A stretch of 64,000 nt of DNA from Gordonia shandongensis DSM 45094 (GTDB taxonomy: Bacteria; Actinomycetota; Actinomycetes; Mycobacteriales; Mycobacteriaceae), in contig NZ_AUHE01000001.1 in the NCBI RefSeq assembly GCF_000423025.1, positions 124,001 through 188,000 of the forward strand, in the 5' to 3' direction. The notes under the pieces were generated by a model. The model ran no database searches, had not been told where the DNA came from, and saw only the letters and a program-made list of their open reading frames with translations. Made by a program: the position numbers and the translations under genes. Numbering within the stretch: position 1 is the first letter of the stretch; each line of letters starts with the position of its first letter. Positions 46,243-56,627 of this stretch are shown piece by piece.

Positions 46243-46649
46243 GCACGGACGACGCGGCGACACCCGAGAGCAGCGACGAGTCTCCGATGACCGAGAGGCG
46301 CCGGGCGGGCCTGGCTGTGATGTCGGAGGTGTACGGCTGGGAGATGTCCGATGGTCCGGGCGACTTCTTCGCCCACACCGCCGACCAGGTGTTCGGCGAG
46401 GTGTGGAGCCGCGAGGGGCTCACCCATCGCGATCGCAGGCTCCTGCTCCTCGGGGCTCTGGCCGCCACCGGGATGACCGATGTCGCCGAGATCCAGGCGG
46501 GTGCGGCGCTGGGCAACGGGGAGCTCACCCCCGAGGAGCTCGACGAGATCGGTCTGTTCCTGTGCTATTACGTCGGTTGGCCGCTGGGCACCAAGATGAC
46601 GATGATGTTCGGCGAGGTGATCAAACAGCATCGCCGCGCCCGGAAATGA
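46239..46649 (+). CDS. Carboxymuconolactone decarboxylase-family protein
   Basis: 136 residues, all-helical. RDRRLLLLGALAATGMTDVAEIQAGAAL and LDEIGLFLCYYVGWPLG match the CMD fold. No CxxC pair, so it is not an AhpD-type peroxidase. It overlaps the previous gene by 4 bp and corresponds to Rv0771. Its reaction in the CYP51 locus is unknown. Confidence 0.85.
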   Translation: MSTDDAATPESSDESPMTERRRAGLAVMSEVYGWEMSDGPGDFFAHTADQVFGEVWSREGLTHRDRRLLLLGALAATGMTDVAEIQAGAALGNGELTPEELDEIGLFLCYYVGWPLGTKMTMMFGEVIKQHRRARK

Positions 46650-46695
46650 GCCTCGACTTGCCAACGCGCGGTCCGACGGCATAGGAGATGTGGTC

Positions 46696-47361
46696 ATGGA
46701 TTTCCGTTTGGAGGACATCGACTCCGCCGAGGTCGACCGGCGGCTGTCGATCGTCGAGCCTCTCGCCGACTCCGTCCGCGATCTCATCGACGCCGTGATC
46801 CGCACGGAGGTCGACGACGCCGATCTGCTGGCGGCACGCGGTCGGATCGACGCCGTCGTCGACGCGCTGCGCGTCCGGCAGAAGGAGGGCGCGTACGGGG
46901 TGCCGTTCACCCGCGACCTCACGGGGATGCCGTGGGGCAATGCCGCCGTCGGGGCGCGCAATGCCGTTGCACCGCCGATGCGGGTGGTGCACGCGGACGG
47001 CGCGGCCACCGCGGAGGTGGAGCTGGGGGCGGCGTATGAGGGGCCCGCCGGACGGGTGCACGGGGGGATCGCCGCACTGCTGCTCGACCAGCTCGTCGGC
47101 GAGGCCGCGACCATGACGACCCGCATGCCGTGTTTCACCGGAACCCTGACGGTCAAGTACGTCCGTCCGACGGCGTTGGGGCGCGTGTGGTTGCGCGCCG
47201 AGGTGATCCGCACCGAGGGGCGGAAGAAGTTCGTCCGCGGCACCATCGCCGACGCCGACGGGGTGACCGTCGAGGCCGATGCCGTCATGATCGCCCCCAA
47301 GGACATGCCGTCGGCGGCGCAGATCCGCGAGGCGCTCGGCACCGCCCCGACGGCCGAGTAA
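46696..47361 (+). CDS. Hotdog-fold thioesterase
   Basis: 221 residues. A helical N-terminal part of about 90 residues precedes a hotdog domain with GRVHGGIAALLLDQLVGEAA, then LTVKYVRPTALG. The ATG at 46696 is chosen because aggag lies eight bases upstream; GTG 46690 is too close to it. It follows the CYP51-locus plus arm by 46 bp and may be its last gene. Acyl-CoA hydrolysis is inferred. Confidence 0.82.
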   Translation: MDFRLEDIDSAEVDRRLSIVEPLADSVRDLIDAVIRTEVDDADLLAARGRIDAVVDALRVRQKEGAYGVPFTRDLTGMPWGNAAVGARNAVAPPMRVVHADGAATAEVELGAAYEGPAGRVHGGIAALLLDQLVGEAATMTTRMPCFTGTLTVKYVRPTALGRVWLRAEVIRTEGRKKFVRGTIADADGVTVEADAVMIAPKDMPSAAQIREALGTAPTAE

Positions 47362-47417
47362 GCACTCGTTCAGCAATTCGCCTTCGGGGGTCTCGACCCA
47401 CGGGTACGGTCGGGGCC

Positions 47418-48326
47418 ATGTGCGACGACCATGACGCAGCACCGTTCTCGGCCGCCGAAGCCGACGCCGTTCGCGCGCTCTGGCAGGACCTCGGACTCCC
47501 CGGACTGATCGACGTCCACACCCACTTCATGCCCCGACGGGTCATGGACAAGGTCTGGGCGTACTTCGACTCCGCGGGCCCGATGCTCGGCCGGGAGTGG
47601 CCGATCACCTACCGGGCCGAGGAGGACGAGCGCGTCGAGACGTTGCGCCGTTTCGGGCTGCGCGCCTTCTCGTCGATGATCTACCCGCACAAACCGCAGA
47701 TGGCGCAGTGGCTCAACGAATGGGGCACGCAGTTCGCGGCCGCGCACCCCGACTGTCTGCACACGGCCACCTTCTACCCCGAGGACGGGGCCGCGGAGTA
47801 CACGGCGGCCGCCGTCGAGGCCGGCGCCCGGGTGTTCAAATCGCATATCCAGGTGGGTGCGTACTCGCCGCTCGACCCGCTGCTCGACGGCGTGTGGGGC
47901 GTCATCGACGATGCGGGCGTCCCCGTGGTGATCCACTGCGGTTCGGGACCGGCCCCGGGTGAGTTCACCGGCCCCGGCCGCATCGAGACGCTGCTGGCAC
48001 GGTTCCCGACGCTGCCGCTCATCGTCGCGCACATGGGGACCCCGGAGTACACCGAGTTCCTCGACCTCGCCGAGCGGTATCCGAATGTGCGCCTCGACAC
48101 GACGATGTCGTTCACCGACTTCTCCGAACGCGACGCGCCGTTCCCACCCGCCGAGCTGGGGAGGGTTCGCGACCTGGGCGACAAGATCCTGTTCGGCAGC
48201 GACTTCCCCAACATCCCGTACGGCTATGCGCACGCGCTGGACGCCTGCGTCCGCCTCGACCTCGGCGACGACTGGTTGCGCGGCGTCCTCCACGACAACG
48301 CCGCGGCACTGTTCGACATCGCCTGA
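47418..48326 (+). CDS. Amidohydrolase-2 (ACMSD-like) metal-dependent hydrolase
   Basis: 302 residues, TIM-barrel. Metal ligands are His34 and His36 (DVHTHF), a His in VIHCGSG, AHMGTPEY and the Asp of FGSDFPN. The superfamily includes decarboxylases such as ACMSD and gamma-resorcylate decarboxylase as well as hydrolases. TACGGT ends seven bases before the ATG, suggesting a leaderless transcript. Ends 8 bp from the convergent quinone reductase gene. Confidence 0.85.
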   Translation: MCDDHDAAPFSAAEADAVRALWQDLGLPGLIDVHTHFMPRRVMDKVWAYFDSAGPMLGREWPITYRAEEDERVETLRRFGLRAFSSMIYPHKPQMAQWLNEWGTQFAAAHPDCLHTATFYPEDGAAEYTAAAVEAGARVFKSHIQVGAYSPLDPLLDGVWGVIDDAGVPVVIHCGSGPAPGEFTGPGRIETLLARFPTLPLIVAHMGTPEYTEFLDLAERYPNVRLDTTMSFTDFSERDAPFPPAELGRVRDLGDKILFGSDFPNIPYGYAHALDACVRLDLGDDWLRGVLHDNAAALFDIA

Positions 48327-48333
48327 CCGGCGA

Positions 48334-49302
48334 TCAGGACGAGACTCGGACGACGGCCTTTCCCCGCACCCGCCCTTCGGCGAGGTCGGTGAGGGCCGTC
48401 GGGAGGTCGGCCAGGTCGTAGACGTGGTTCACCGGCGGCCGCATACCGTCGCGCACGAGGTCGACGATACGCTGATGCAGTCGGCCCGGCACGTCGGGGT
48501 GCGTCCGGATGTACTCGCCCCATGCGGCCCCGACCACCGCGATGTTGCGGAACAGCACCCGGTTGAGCTTCACGGTCGGGATGCCGCCGGCCGCGAATCC
48601 GATGACGACGAAGCGGCCGTCGGGGGCGACGGCCCGGAGCGCCTCGTCGAACACGTCGCCGCCGACCGGGTCGATCATCACGTCGACGCCGCCGTCGGTG
48701 AGTTCCAGGACCCGGTCCTTCCATCCGTCGGTGAGCGACACCACCTCGTCGGCGCCGAGTCCGCGGAGCATCTCGTCGTTGCCGGTGCGGTGCACCACCG
48801 CGATCACGCGGGCGCCGAGGGCCTTGGCGACGATGATCGACGCGACGCCGATCCCGCCGGCCGACCCGAGCACGCCGACCGTCTCGCCGGGCTGCAGGTT
48901 CGCACGCATGGTCAGCGCGAACAGTGCGGTCTGGAAGTTGATCCCGAGGGCGGCGCCCTCGTCGAAGGTCAACTCGTCGGGCAGCGGGAACAACTGCTGT
49001 TCGGTGACGGCGACCTGTTCGCCGAAGCCGCCGAGCATGGAGGCGACGACCACGTTGTCGCCGACGGCGAACCGGCCCGATTCGGGGGCCTCGCTGACCA
49101 CGCCGGCGACTTCGGTGCCGGGGGTGAACGGCAGCGGTGGACGCAGCTGGTACTCGCCGCGGCTCATCAGCAGATCGGGGAAGCAGACGCCGCAGGACCG
49201 GACGTCGACGAGATACTGTCCCGGATGCACCTCCGGGGTCGGAATGTCCTGGAGCGCCAGCCCTTCCGGTCCGCTTTCCGCAATCAACACCTGTGCCTTC
49301 AT
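48334..49302 (-). CDS. NADPH:quinone oxidoreductase-type zinc-free MDR protein
   Basis: 322 residues from the ATG giving MKAQVLIAESG. Medium-chain fold with CGVCFPDLLMSRGEYQ, PFTPGTEVAGVV and the NADPH loop LGSAGGIGVASII. It lacks the zinc-binding Cys cluster, so it belongs with quinone reductases/enoyl reductases rather than alcohol dehydrogenases. Divergent from the methyltransferase. Confidence 0.88.
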   Translation of the reverse strand: MKAQVLIAESGPEGLALQDIPTPEVHPGQYLVDVRSCGVCFPDLLMSRGEYQLRPPLPFTPGTEVAGVVSEAPESGRFAVGDNVVVASMLGGFGEQVAVTEQQLFPLPDELTFDEGAALGINFQTALFALTMRANLQPGETVGVLGSAGGIGVASIIVAKALGARVIAVVHRTGNDEMLRGLGADEVVSLTDGWKDRVLELTDGGVDVMIDPVGGDVFDEALRAVAPDGRFVVIGFAAGGIPTVKLNRVLFRNIAVVGAAWGEYIRTHPDVPGRLHQRIVDLVRDGMRPPVNHVYDLADLPTALTDLAEGRVRGKAVVRVSS

Positions 49303-49316
49303 GAGGTCCACCGTAG

Positions 49317-50853
<1,537 letters not shown>

Positions 50854-50902
50854 ATCGCCCTCCGCGACTCGTCGATGGCCTGCCGACCAATGATGGACTA
50901 TT

Positions 50903-50917
50903 GACTGGACACCAGTC
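50903..50917. promoter_or_regulatory. Palindrome GACTGG-ACA-CCAGTC
   Basis: A perfect 6-bp inverted repeat with a 3-base centre in the 67-bp gap between the toroid-protein gene and the downstream LLM gene. No U-tract follows on the minus strand, so an operator for the LLM gene is more likely than a terminator. No regulator gene is adjacent. Confidence 0.5.
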
Positions 50918-50920
50918 TAG

Positions 50921-51961
50921 CTAAGGTTCGAGGGCAGGGACCGCGATCCGGTCCAGCTCGGCGAAGATCCCACCGCCCGGCGTGGCGCGACTGATCGCAT
51001 CGGCCGCCAGAATCACCGCCGCCGACGTCCAGCAGCTCCGCTCCACCGGCCACCGCTTGCCGTCGGCGAAGACCAGCCCCGTCCAATACGACCCGTCGGG
51101 ATCGCGCAGATGTTGGATCGAGGCGACGAGCTCCGCCGCACGACTCACGTCACCGACCGCCTCACAGGCCATCGCCAGCTCGCTCGTCTCGGCACCGGTC
51201 ACCCACGGACGATGACCGACGCACCGCGCCCCCAGCCCCGGCACCACGAACCGATCCCACTGGGCTCGCAGCAGCGCACGGCCGGCATCACCGCGGACCG
51301 GACCGCCGAGAACCGGGTAGTACCAGTCCATCGAATGCTCCCCCGGCGCGACGAAGACCTCGTCCGAGACGGCGAAGGCCCCCGCGAGACGCCCCAGCGC
51401 ATCCGCCCACGAACCGGCGTCCGCCCCCACCTCGTCGGCGATCCGCAGCCCGCAGCACAGTGCCGAGTAGATGCTCGCATTGCCCGTGATGAGCGCGTCG
51501 TCGAACATCGCACCCGTGCGATAGTCGGCCGCCCAGCGGAAGGCGCCGTCGACGCGTTGAAACAGCAGGACGCGGTCGAGCGCGGCCCGCACACACGGCC
51601 ACATGCTCAGCAGGAAGGCCTCGTCGTCGGTGATCAGATAGTGGTGCCACACGCCGACGGCGATGTACGCGCAGAAGTTGCTGTCGACCCCCGGATCGAC
51701 GACACGGCCCGACCGGAACTCCAGCGGCCACGACCCGTCGTCCCGCTGCGTGCGCGCCGACCACTCGTACGCCGCACGTGCGGCCGCGACGAACCCCGAC
51801 GCCGACAGCGCCATCGCCGACTCCACGTGATCCCACGGATCGGTCTTGCCGCCCGGAAACCACGGCAGCGCACCGCTGCCCTCCTGCATGTCACGGATCG
51901 CGGCACCCGTGGCCCGCACCTGCTCGCGCGTCAGCACACCCGAGATCGACGGGACCGCCAC
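50921..51961 (-). CDS. Prenyltransferase/squalene-cyclase-like alpha/alpha-toroid protein
   Basis: 346 residues with repeated helical QxxxGSW-like motifs (TQRDDGSWPLEF, FQRVDGAFRW, LRDPDGSYW), the fold of terpene cyclase/prenyltransferase and glucoamylase-like toroids. DxDD of squalene cyclases is not seen. GTG start is 2 bp after the methyltransferase stop, so it is coupled to the glycosyltransferase operon. Enzymatic role unknown; acting on a glycan or a lipid are both possible. Confidence 0.72.
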   Translation of the reverse strand: MAVPSISGVLTREQVRATGAAIRDMQEGSGALPWFPGGKTDPWDHVESAMALSASGFVAAARAAYEWSARTQRDDGSWPLEFRSGRVVDPGVDSNFCAYIAVGVWHHYLITDDEAFLLSMWPCVRAALDRVLLFQRVDGAFRWAADYRTGAMFDDALITGNASIYSALCCGLRIADEVGADAGSWADALGRLAGAFAVSDEVFVAPGEHSMDWYYPVLGGPVRGDAGRALLRAQWDRFVVPGLGARCVGHRPWVTGAETSELAMACEAVGDVSRAAELVASIQHLRDPDGSYWTGLVFADGKRWPVERSCWTSAAVILAADAISRATPGGGIFAELDRIAVPALEP

Positions 51962-51963
51962 GA

Positions 51964-52680
51964 CTATCCCTCCGGCTTACGCAGGTAGATGGCGACCGAC
52001 TTGCCGACCACCGGGTTGAGCAGCTGTTCGCCGACGCGGGTGACCCACGGTCTGCTCATCATGTCCCACACCAGCAGCCGGTGATACCCGCGGACCAGCG
52101 GGTTCCCGTCGTTCTCGACACCCACCGCGCATTTGAGCCACCAGTACGGCGCGTGCAGCGCGTGCGCGTGATCCGACCCGGTGACCTCCAGTCCGGCACC
52201 GACGAGCGCCGCCGTCAGCTCCGACGCCCGGTAGATCCGGACGTGGCCGCCCTCGACCTCGTGATACGCGTCCGACAACGCCCAGCAGATCTTCTCCGGC
52301 CAGTACCGCGGGACGGTCACCGCGGCCACGCCGCCGGGACGAAGAACCCGGACCATCTCGGCGATGGCCGCCGCATCGTCGGGGATGTGCTCGAGGATCT
52401 CCGACATCAGGACGACGTCGAACACGCCGTCGTCGTACGGCAGCTGCAGGGCGTCGCCGACGCGGGTGGTCCCGACTCCACTCGCAGGCACCTCCCCCGC
52501 AGCGTCCAGGGCACCGAACATCTCGGCGACGTCGGCCATGTCCTTCTCGTTCTGATCGAACGCCGTCACCCGGGCCCCGCGCCGCAGCATCTCGTACGAG
52601 TGCCTCCCCTGTCCGGCCCCGATGTCGATCGCGCGGACTCCCGGCCCCACGGCCAGCCGGTCGAAGTCGACGGTCAGCAC
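51964..52680 (-). CDS. Class I SAM-dependent methyltransferase in glycosyltransferase operon
   Basis: 238 residues. SAM motif I AIDIGAGQGRHSYEM, motif II ARVTAFDQ, motif IV VFDVVLMSEILEHIPDD and LRPGGVAAVTVPRYWPEK. The GTG at 52680 lies inside the end of the glycosyltransferase gene (7-bp overlap). The EILEHIP pattern resembles UbiE/Coq5-like and sugar methyltransferases. A methylated glycoconjugate product is an inference. Confidence 0.85.
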   Translation of the reverse strand: MLTVDFDRLAVGPGVRAIDIGAGQGRHSYEMLRRGARVTAFDQNEKDMADVAEMFGALDAAGEVPASGVGTTRVGDALQLPYDDGVFDVVLMSEILEHIPDDAAAIAEMVRVLRPGGVAAVTVPRYWPEKICWALSDAYHEVEGGHVRIYRASELTAALVGAGLEVTGSDHAHALHAPYWWLKCAVGVENDGNPLVRGYHRLLVWDMMSRPWVTRVGEQLLNPVVGKSVAIYLRKPEG

Positions 52681-53927
52681 TGTTCGCTCCTCGCAGTCGC
52701 GTCGGGACCCGCGTCGATCGCGGCCCGGTATCGATCGGCGGTAGCGCGCGCGACGGCCGACCAGCTGTACCGCTCCACGGCCCGCAGCCGACCGCCGTGA
52801 CCCAGCCGTCGTCGGCGGTCCGGATCGTCGAGCAGTTCGAGGAGGGCCTGCGCCAACGCGCCCGCATCCGCGGGCGGCACGAGGACCGCGGCCTCCTCGC
52901 GGTCGCCGACGACCTCCGGGATCGCCCCGGCGCGCGTCGCGACGAGCGGCACCCCGCAGCTCATGGCCTCCACCGCCGGCAGCGAGAATCCCTCGTAGAG
53001 CGACGGAACGACGGCGATCTCCGCATCGGCGAGCACACCTGCCAACTCGTCGTCGTCCAGCCCCGAGACCACGGTGACGCGGTCGCCGATGGCCAACTGG
53101 TCGATCAGTCGCGCCGACGGGCCGTCCGGATCGAGTCTCGAGACGAGAGTGAGGTGCACCGGACGTTCGGCACCCACCTTCGCGACGGCCTCCAGAAGGT
53201 ACGAGACGCCTTTGAGGGGGGCGTCGGCACTCGCGACGCACACGATCGACCCGGGCGTCGTGGTCGCCGACGGCGCGAACCGGTCGACGTCCACACCGAG
53301 CGGGATCGTGGCCAGCGCTCCGGGCCGCACCCGGAACGCGTCGCGGATGTCGTCCTCGCTGCTCCGCGAGACCGTCAGCAGTGACGGGATCCGCCGTGCG
53401 ACCCTGCCCTGCATCGCGAGGAACGAGTGCCAGCGCCAGGCGCTGATCTTCGCCAGTCCCCTCGCGGCACGCACGGCGAGCGTCCGGTCGCGGGTGATCG
53501 GGTGGTGGATCGTCGCCACCAGCGGAAAACCCTGCCGTTTGATCGACAGCAGCCCGTAGCCGAGACACTGGTTGTCGTGCACCACGTCGAAGTCGTCGCG
53601 TCGCGAACGCAGGACCCGCGCCATCCGCAGACTGAAGGTCAGCGGCTCACCGAACGCCGCCGTCCACATCGCGAGCACCTCGAGCACGTCGGTCCAGTCG
53701 CGGATCTCGCTCGGGCGCGGGGTGCGGAACGGTTCGGGTTCGCCGAACAGGTCCAGGCTCGGCACCTTGGTCAGTCGCACGCCGTCGTCGAGCTCCGGGT
53801 ACGGCTGCCCGGAGAACACCTCCACCTCGTGTCCGAGGCGGACGAGTTCGCGCGACAGATGCCGGACGTAGACTCCCTGGCCCCCGCAATGCGGTTTGCT
53901 GCGATACGAGAGCAGTGCGATCCGCAC
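52674..53927 (-). CDS. GT4-family glycosyltransferase
   Basis: 417 residues. GT-B fold: N-terminal GGQGVYVRHLSRELVRLGHEV, HDNQCLGYG, and the C-terminal donor site with PLGVDVDRF, SADAPLKG, and the EGFSLPAVEAMSCG Ex7E motif. It transfers a sugar from a nucleotide or lipid donor. The GTG overlaps the fprB stop by one base (TAGTG). Methyltransferase and toroid genes follow. Acceptor unknown. Confidence 0.88.
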   Translation of the reverse strand: MRIALLSYRSKPHCGGQGVYVRHLSRELVRLGHEVEVFSGQPYPELDDGVRLTKVPSLDLFGEPEPFRTPRPSEIRDWTDVLEVLAMWTAAFGEPLTFSLRMARVLRSRRDDFDVVHDNQCLGYGLLSIKRQGFPLVATIHHPITRDRTLAVRAARGLAKISAWRWHSFLAMQGRVARRIPSLLTVSRSSEDDIRDAFRVRPGALATIPLGVDVDRFAPSATTTPGSIVCVASADAPLKGVSYLLEAVAKVGAERPVHLTLVSRLDPDGPSARLIDQLAIGDRVTVVSGLDDDELAGVLADAEIAVVPSLYEGFSLPAVEAMSCGVPLVATRAGAIPEVVGDREEAAVLVPPADAGALAQALLELLDDPDRRRRLGHGGRLRAVERYSWSAVARATADRYRAAIDAGPDATARSEQC

Positions 53928-55609
53928 TACGCTTCGCCCGCCGTCGCCGGAACGCCGGCGACGGACTTCATCTCGTCGACAGACACGAACTTCACCCTAC
54001 GGCGCCCCTGTCCGGCGCCCGCCTCGCGCTCGGCCGCATCGATCCGCTTCCACCCGTCCAGATCGACGGGGTGGGCACCGCGGCCGGCGACCAGGTCGGT
54101 GACGTCCGCGGGGTCGACCGTCGGTTCGGGCAGGACGCCCTCGGCGAAATCGGCGAGGATCGATGCGGCCGCCTCCTCACCGCACATCCGATTGCGTCCG
54201 ATGCCGCCGGTGGGGCCGCGCTTGACCCAGCCGGCCACGAAGACACCGGGGATCGGGTCGCCGCCCGGCGCGTCCAGGACCCGGCTGTCGACGTTCGGGA
54301 CGACCGACCGCTCCTCGTCGAACGGGAGGTCGGTGAGCGGTTCCACCCGGTAGCCCACCGACCGCAGCGCGATGCCGGTCGCGATGGACTCGGTCCGCCC
54401 CGTCGCCTCCACACCGCCGTCGACGTATCGATTGCGCATGACGGTCACGCTGCTCACCCGGTCGCCGTCGCCGCCGATGATCTCGGTGGGCGCCGAGAGG
54501 AACTTGAACACGATGCGGCGGTTGCCCTCGGTCTGCGGGGCCTCGGAGAACTCGCGGGCCAGTCGGATCTTGGTGGCGATCACCGAGTCGAGGGAGTCGT
54601 CGTCCAACGCGGCGGCCGCGTCCTCGCTCAGGACCAGTTCGTCGGGATCGATCACCACGTCGACGCCCTCGGTGTCGCGCAACGACAGGAACTCGCCGTT
54701 GGTGAACGCCGCGTGCTCGATGCCGCGTCGACCCAGCACGACCACCTCGCGAACGTTGGAGGCGCGGAGGACCTCGAGCGCGTGGTCGGCGATGTCGGTG
54801 GTGGCCAACTCGTCGGGGTCGGTCACCAGAATCCGCGCCACGTCGAGCGCCACATTGCCGTTGCCGATGACCACCGCGGTCTCGCTGGAGAGGTCGAACC
54901 GCAGGTCGACCCAGTCGGGGTGGCCGTTGTACCAGCCGACGAACTCGGTGGCCGAGATCGACCCCGGCAGGTCTTCGCCGGGCACCCCGAGTCGACGGTC
55001 GTGGGCCGCCCCGCTCGCGAAGAGCACCGCGCCGTATCGTTCGCGGAGTTCGGCGAGCGTGATGTGCTCGCCGACCTCCACGCCGAGCCGATAGGTGAAG
55101 TTCGCCTTCTTCTCGACGGCGGCGAAGGTGTTCTCGACGCCCTTGGTCTGCGCGTGATCGGGGGCGACGCCCGCCCGCACCAGCCCGTACGGCGTCGGCA
55201 GACGGTCGTACATGTCGACGCTGATCTGCTGTTTGCGCACGAGTTCCTGCGCGGCGTAGAACGCCGCGGGTCCCGCACCGACGATCGCGACGCGCAGCGG
55301 GGCGTCGGGCAGCTTGGGCGGCTTCGGGTGGCGGACGAGCCCGCCGTCGGCGTCGTGGTCTTTGAAGTAGTCCGCGTTGATCTGGAGGAAGGGCTCGTCC
55401 TTGGCGGGCAGTTGATCGTCGGGGTAGATCGCGCTCACCGGGCATTCGTCGATGCACGCGCCGCAGTCGATGCAGGCCTCGGGATCGATGTACAGCATCT
55501 CCGCGGTCAGGAACTCCGGTTCGTCGGGCGTCGGGTGAATACAGTTGACCGGACAGACGTCCACGCACGAAGCGTCGTTGCAGCAGGCCCGCGTGATCAC
55601 ATGCGCCAT
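53927..55609 (-). CDS. fprB: Ferredoxin/ferredoxin-NADP+ reductase fusion FprB
   Basis: 560 residues. The N-terminal 7Fe ferredoxin domain has CCNDASCVDVCPVNC and CIDCGACIDECPVS. An adrenodoxin-reductase-like FAD/NADPH module follows: VAIVGAGPAAFYAA, PTPYGLVRAGVAPDH and GNGNVALDVAR. The architecture and N-terminus closely match M. tuberculosis FprB (Rv0886). It reduces ferredoxins for P450s and other enzymes. It leads a coupled operon with a glycosyltransferase. A KstR-like box lies upstream. Confidence 0.94.
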   Translation of the reverse strand: MAHVITRACCNDASCVDVCPVNCIHPTPDEPEFLTAEMLYIDPEACIDCGACIDECPVSAIYPDDQLPAKDEPFLQINADYFKDHDADGGLVRHPKPPKLPDAPLRVAIVGAGPAAFYAAQELVRKQQISVDMYDRLPTPYGLVRAGVAPDHAQTKGVENTFAAVEKKANFTYRLGVEVGEHITLAELRERYGAVLFASGAAHDRRLGVPGEDLPGSISATEFVGWYNGHPDWVDLRFDLSSETAVVIGNGNVALDVARILVTDPDELATTDIADHALEVLRASNVREVVVLGRRGIEHAAFTNGEFLSLRDTEGVDVVIDPDELVLSEDAAAALDDDSLDSVIATKIRLAREFSEAPQTEGNRRIVFKFLSAPTEIIGGDGDRVSSVTVMRNRYVDGGVEATGRTESIATGIALRSVGYRVEPLTDLPFDEERSVVPNVDSRVLDAPGGDPIPGVFVAGWVKRGPTGGIGRNRMCGEEAAASILADFAEGVLPEPTVDPADVTDLVAGRGAHPVDLDGWKRIDAAEREAGAGQGRRRVKFVSVDEMKSVAGVPATAGEA

Positions 55610-55634
55610 CGGAATCTTCCCTCCATCGCCAAGG

Positions 55635-55648
55635 GTGAACGTGTTCTA
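55635..55648. promoter_or_regulatory. KstR-like operator between fprB and acyl thioesterase
   Basis: GTGAACGTGTTCTA fits the KstR consensus TnnAACnnGTTnnA at seven of eight fixed positions. It lies 26-39 bp upstream of the fprB start in the divergent promoter. KstR controls cholesterol-catabolism genes in mycobacteria and rhodococci; no kstR gene is in this window. Confidence 0.5.
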
Positions 55649-55763
55649 ATTCTCTCTGAGGGTACCGTATTCCACGTCACAGTCCGAGACGGCCGACCCC
55701 GATCGTCTCCGGATCGGTCGCACGAACCGCAGCCACCATACGGGGTGACGGGAGATCCTCGAG

Positions 55764-56627
55764 ATGACCGAACCGGTGCCGTACGCGGCGCTTCCCGACC
55801 GCAAGCCCGGAGCCCGATTCTTCGACGCGGACTACCGCGTCCGCACCGGCGACGTCGACCAGGACATGCGCGTCAGACTCGACGCCGTCGCGCGGTATCT
55901 GCAGGACGCGGCCAACGACAACATCGCCGTGCTGCCGTTCGCCGACACCGATCCGTTCTGGATCATCCGTCGCACCGTGATCGACGTGCTGGTCCCGCTG
56001 ACCTGGCCGTCGGACTTCCGAGTGGAACGCTGGTGCGGCGCGCTCTCGACCCGCTGGACCGACATGCGGGTGAGCCTGTTCGGACGCACGGAGACCAACC
56101 GGTTCAACCCCGAACCACGCCCCGACGGCCACATCGAGACGGTCGCGTTCTGGATCAACGTCAACGACCGGGGCATGCCCTCGCGCATCAGCGATCTGGC
56201 GATGGAGACGCTCACCGGCATGACCGACGAGCACCGGCTCCGCTGGCGGTCGATGAACCCCGCGGCAGCGCCCGATCCCGCCGAGACGGCGCTTCCCGAC
56301 CGAGACCACGTCCTCCGCAGCACCGACTTCGACCCGTTCAAACACCTCAACAACGCCGCCTACTTCGAGGCGGTGGAGGACGAGCTGGTCGATCACCCCG
56401 ATCTCGTGGCCGGACCGCACCGGGCGGTCATCGAGTATCTGCGCCCCGTCACGCCGGGGACACCGGTCACCGTGCGCCGCGTGCGTCACGACGACGTCCT
56501 GCTGATGTGGCTGCTGATCCCCGGCGACGACGCGCCGGTGGTCGCGGCCTCGGTCTCCGTCGGCCGGATCCCGCGGGACGAGGCGGCGGGGCGATCGGCC
56601 GGGCGATCCCCCGCGGACGCTCAGTAG
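55764..56627 (+). CDS. Acyl-ACP thioesterase-family protein
   Basis: 287 residues, two hotdog repeats. The first has YRVRTGDVDQDMRVRLDAVARYLQDAA split as family motif, and the second has DFDPFKHLNNAAYFEAVEDEL with the HxN catalytic pattern. The FatA/FatB-type family hydrolyses acyl-ACP or acyl-CoA. Divergent from fprB. Its end overlaps the lipoprotein gene by 7 bp. Confidence 0.87.
   Translation: MTEPVPYAALPDRKPGARFFDADYRVRTGDVDQDMRVRLDAVARYLQDAANDNIAVLPFADTDPFWIIRRTVIDVLVPLTWPSDFRVERWCGALSTRWTDMRVSLFGRTETNRFNPEPRPDGHIETVAFWINVNDRGMPSRISDLAMETLTGMTDEHRLRWRSMNPAAAPDPAETALPDRDHVLRSTDFDPFKHLNNAAYFEAVEDELVDHPDLVAGPHRAVIEYLRPVTPGTPVTVRRVRHDDVLLMWLLIPGDDAPVVAASVSVGRIPRDEAAGRSAGRSPADAQ

Noticed and set aside
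50903-50917. Terminator for the toroid-protein gene
   Set aside because: The stem is only 6 bp and no U-rich run follows on the minus strand; an operator fits better.
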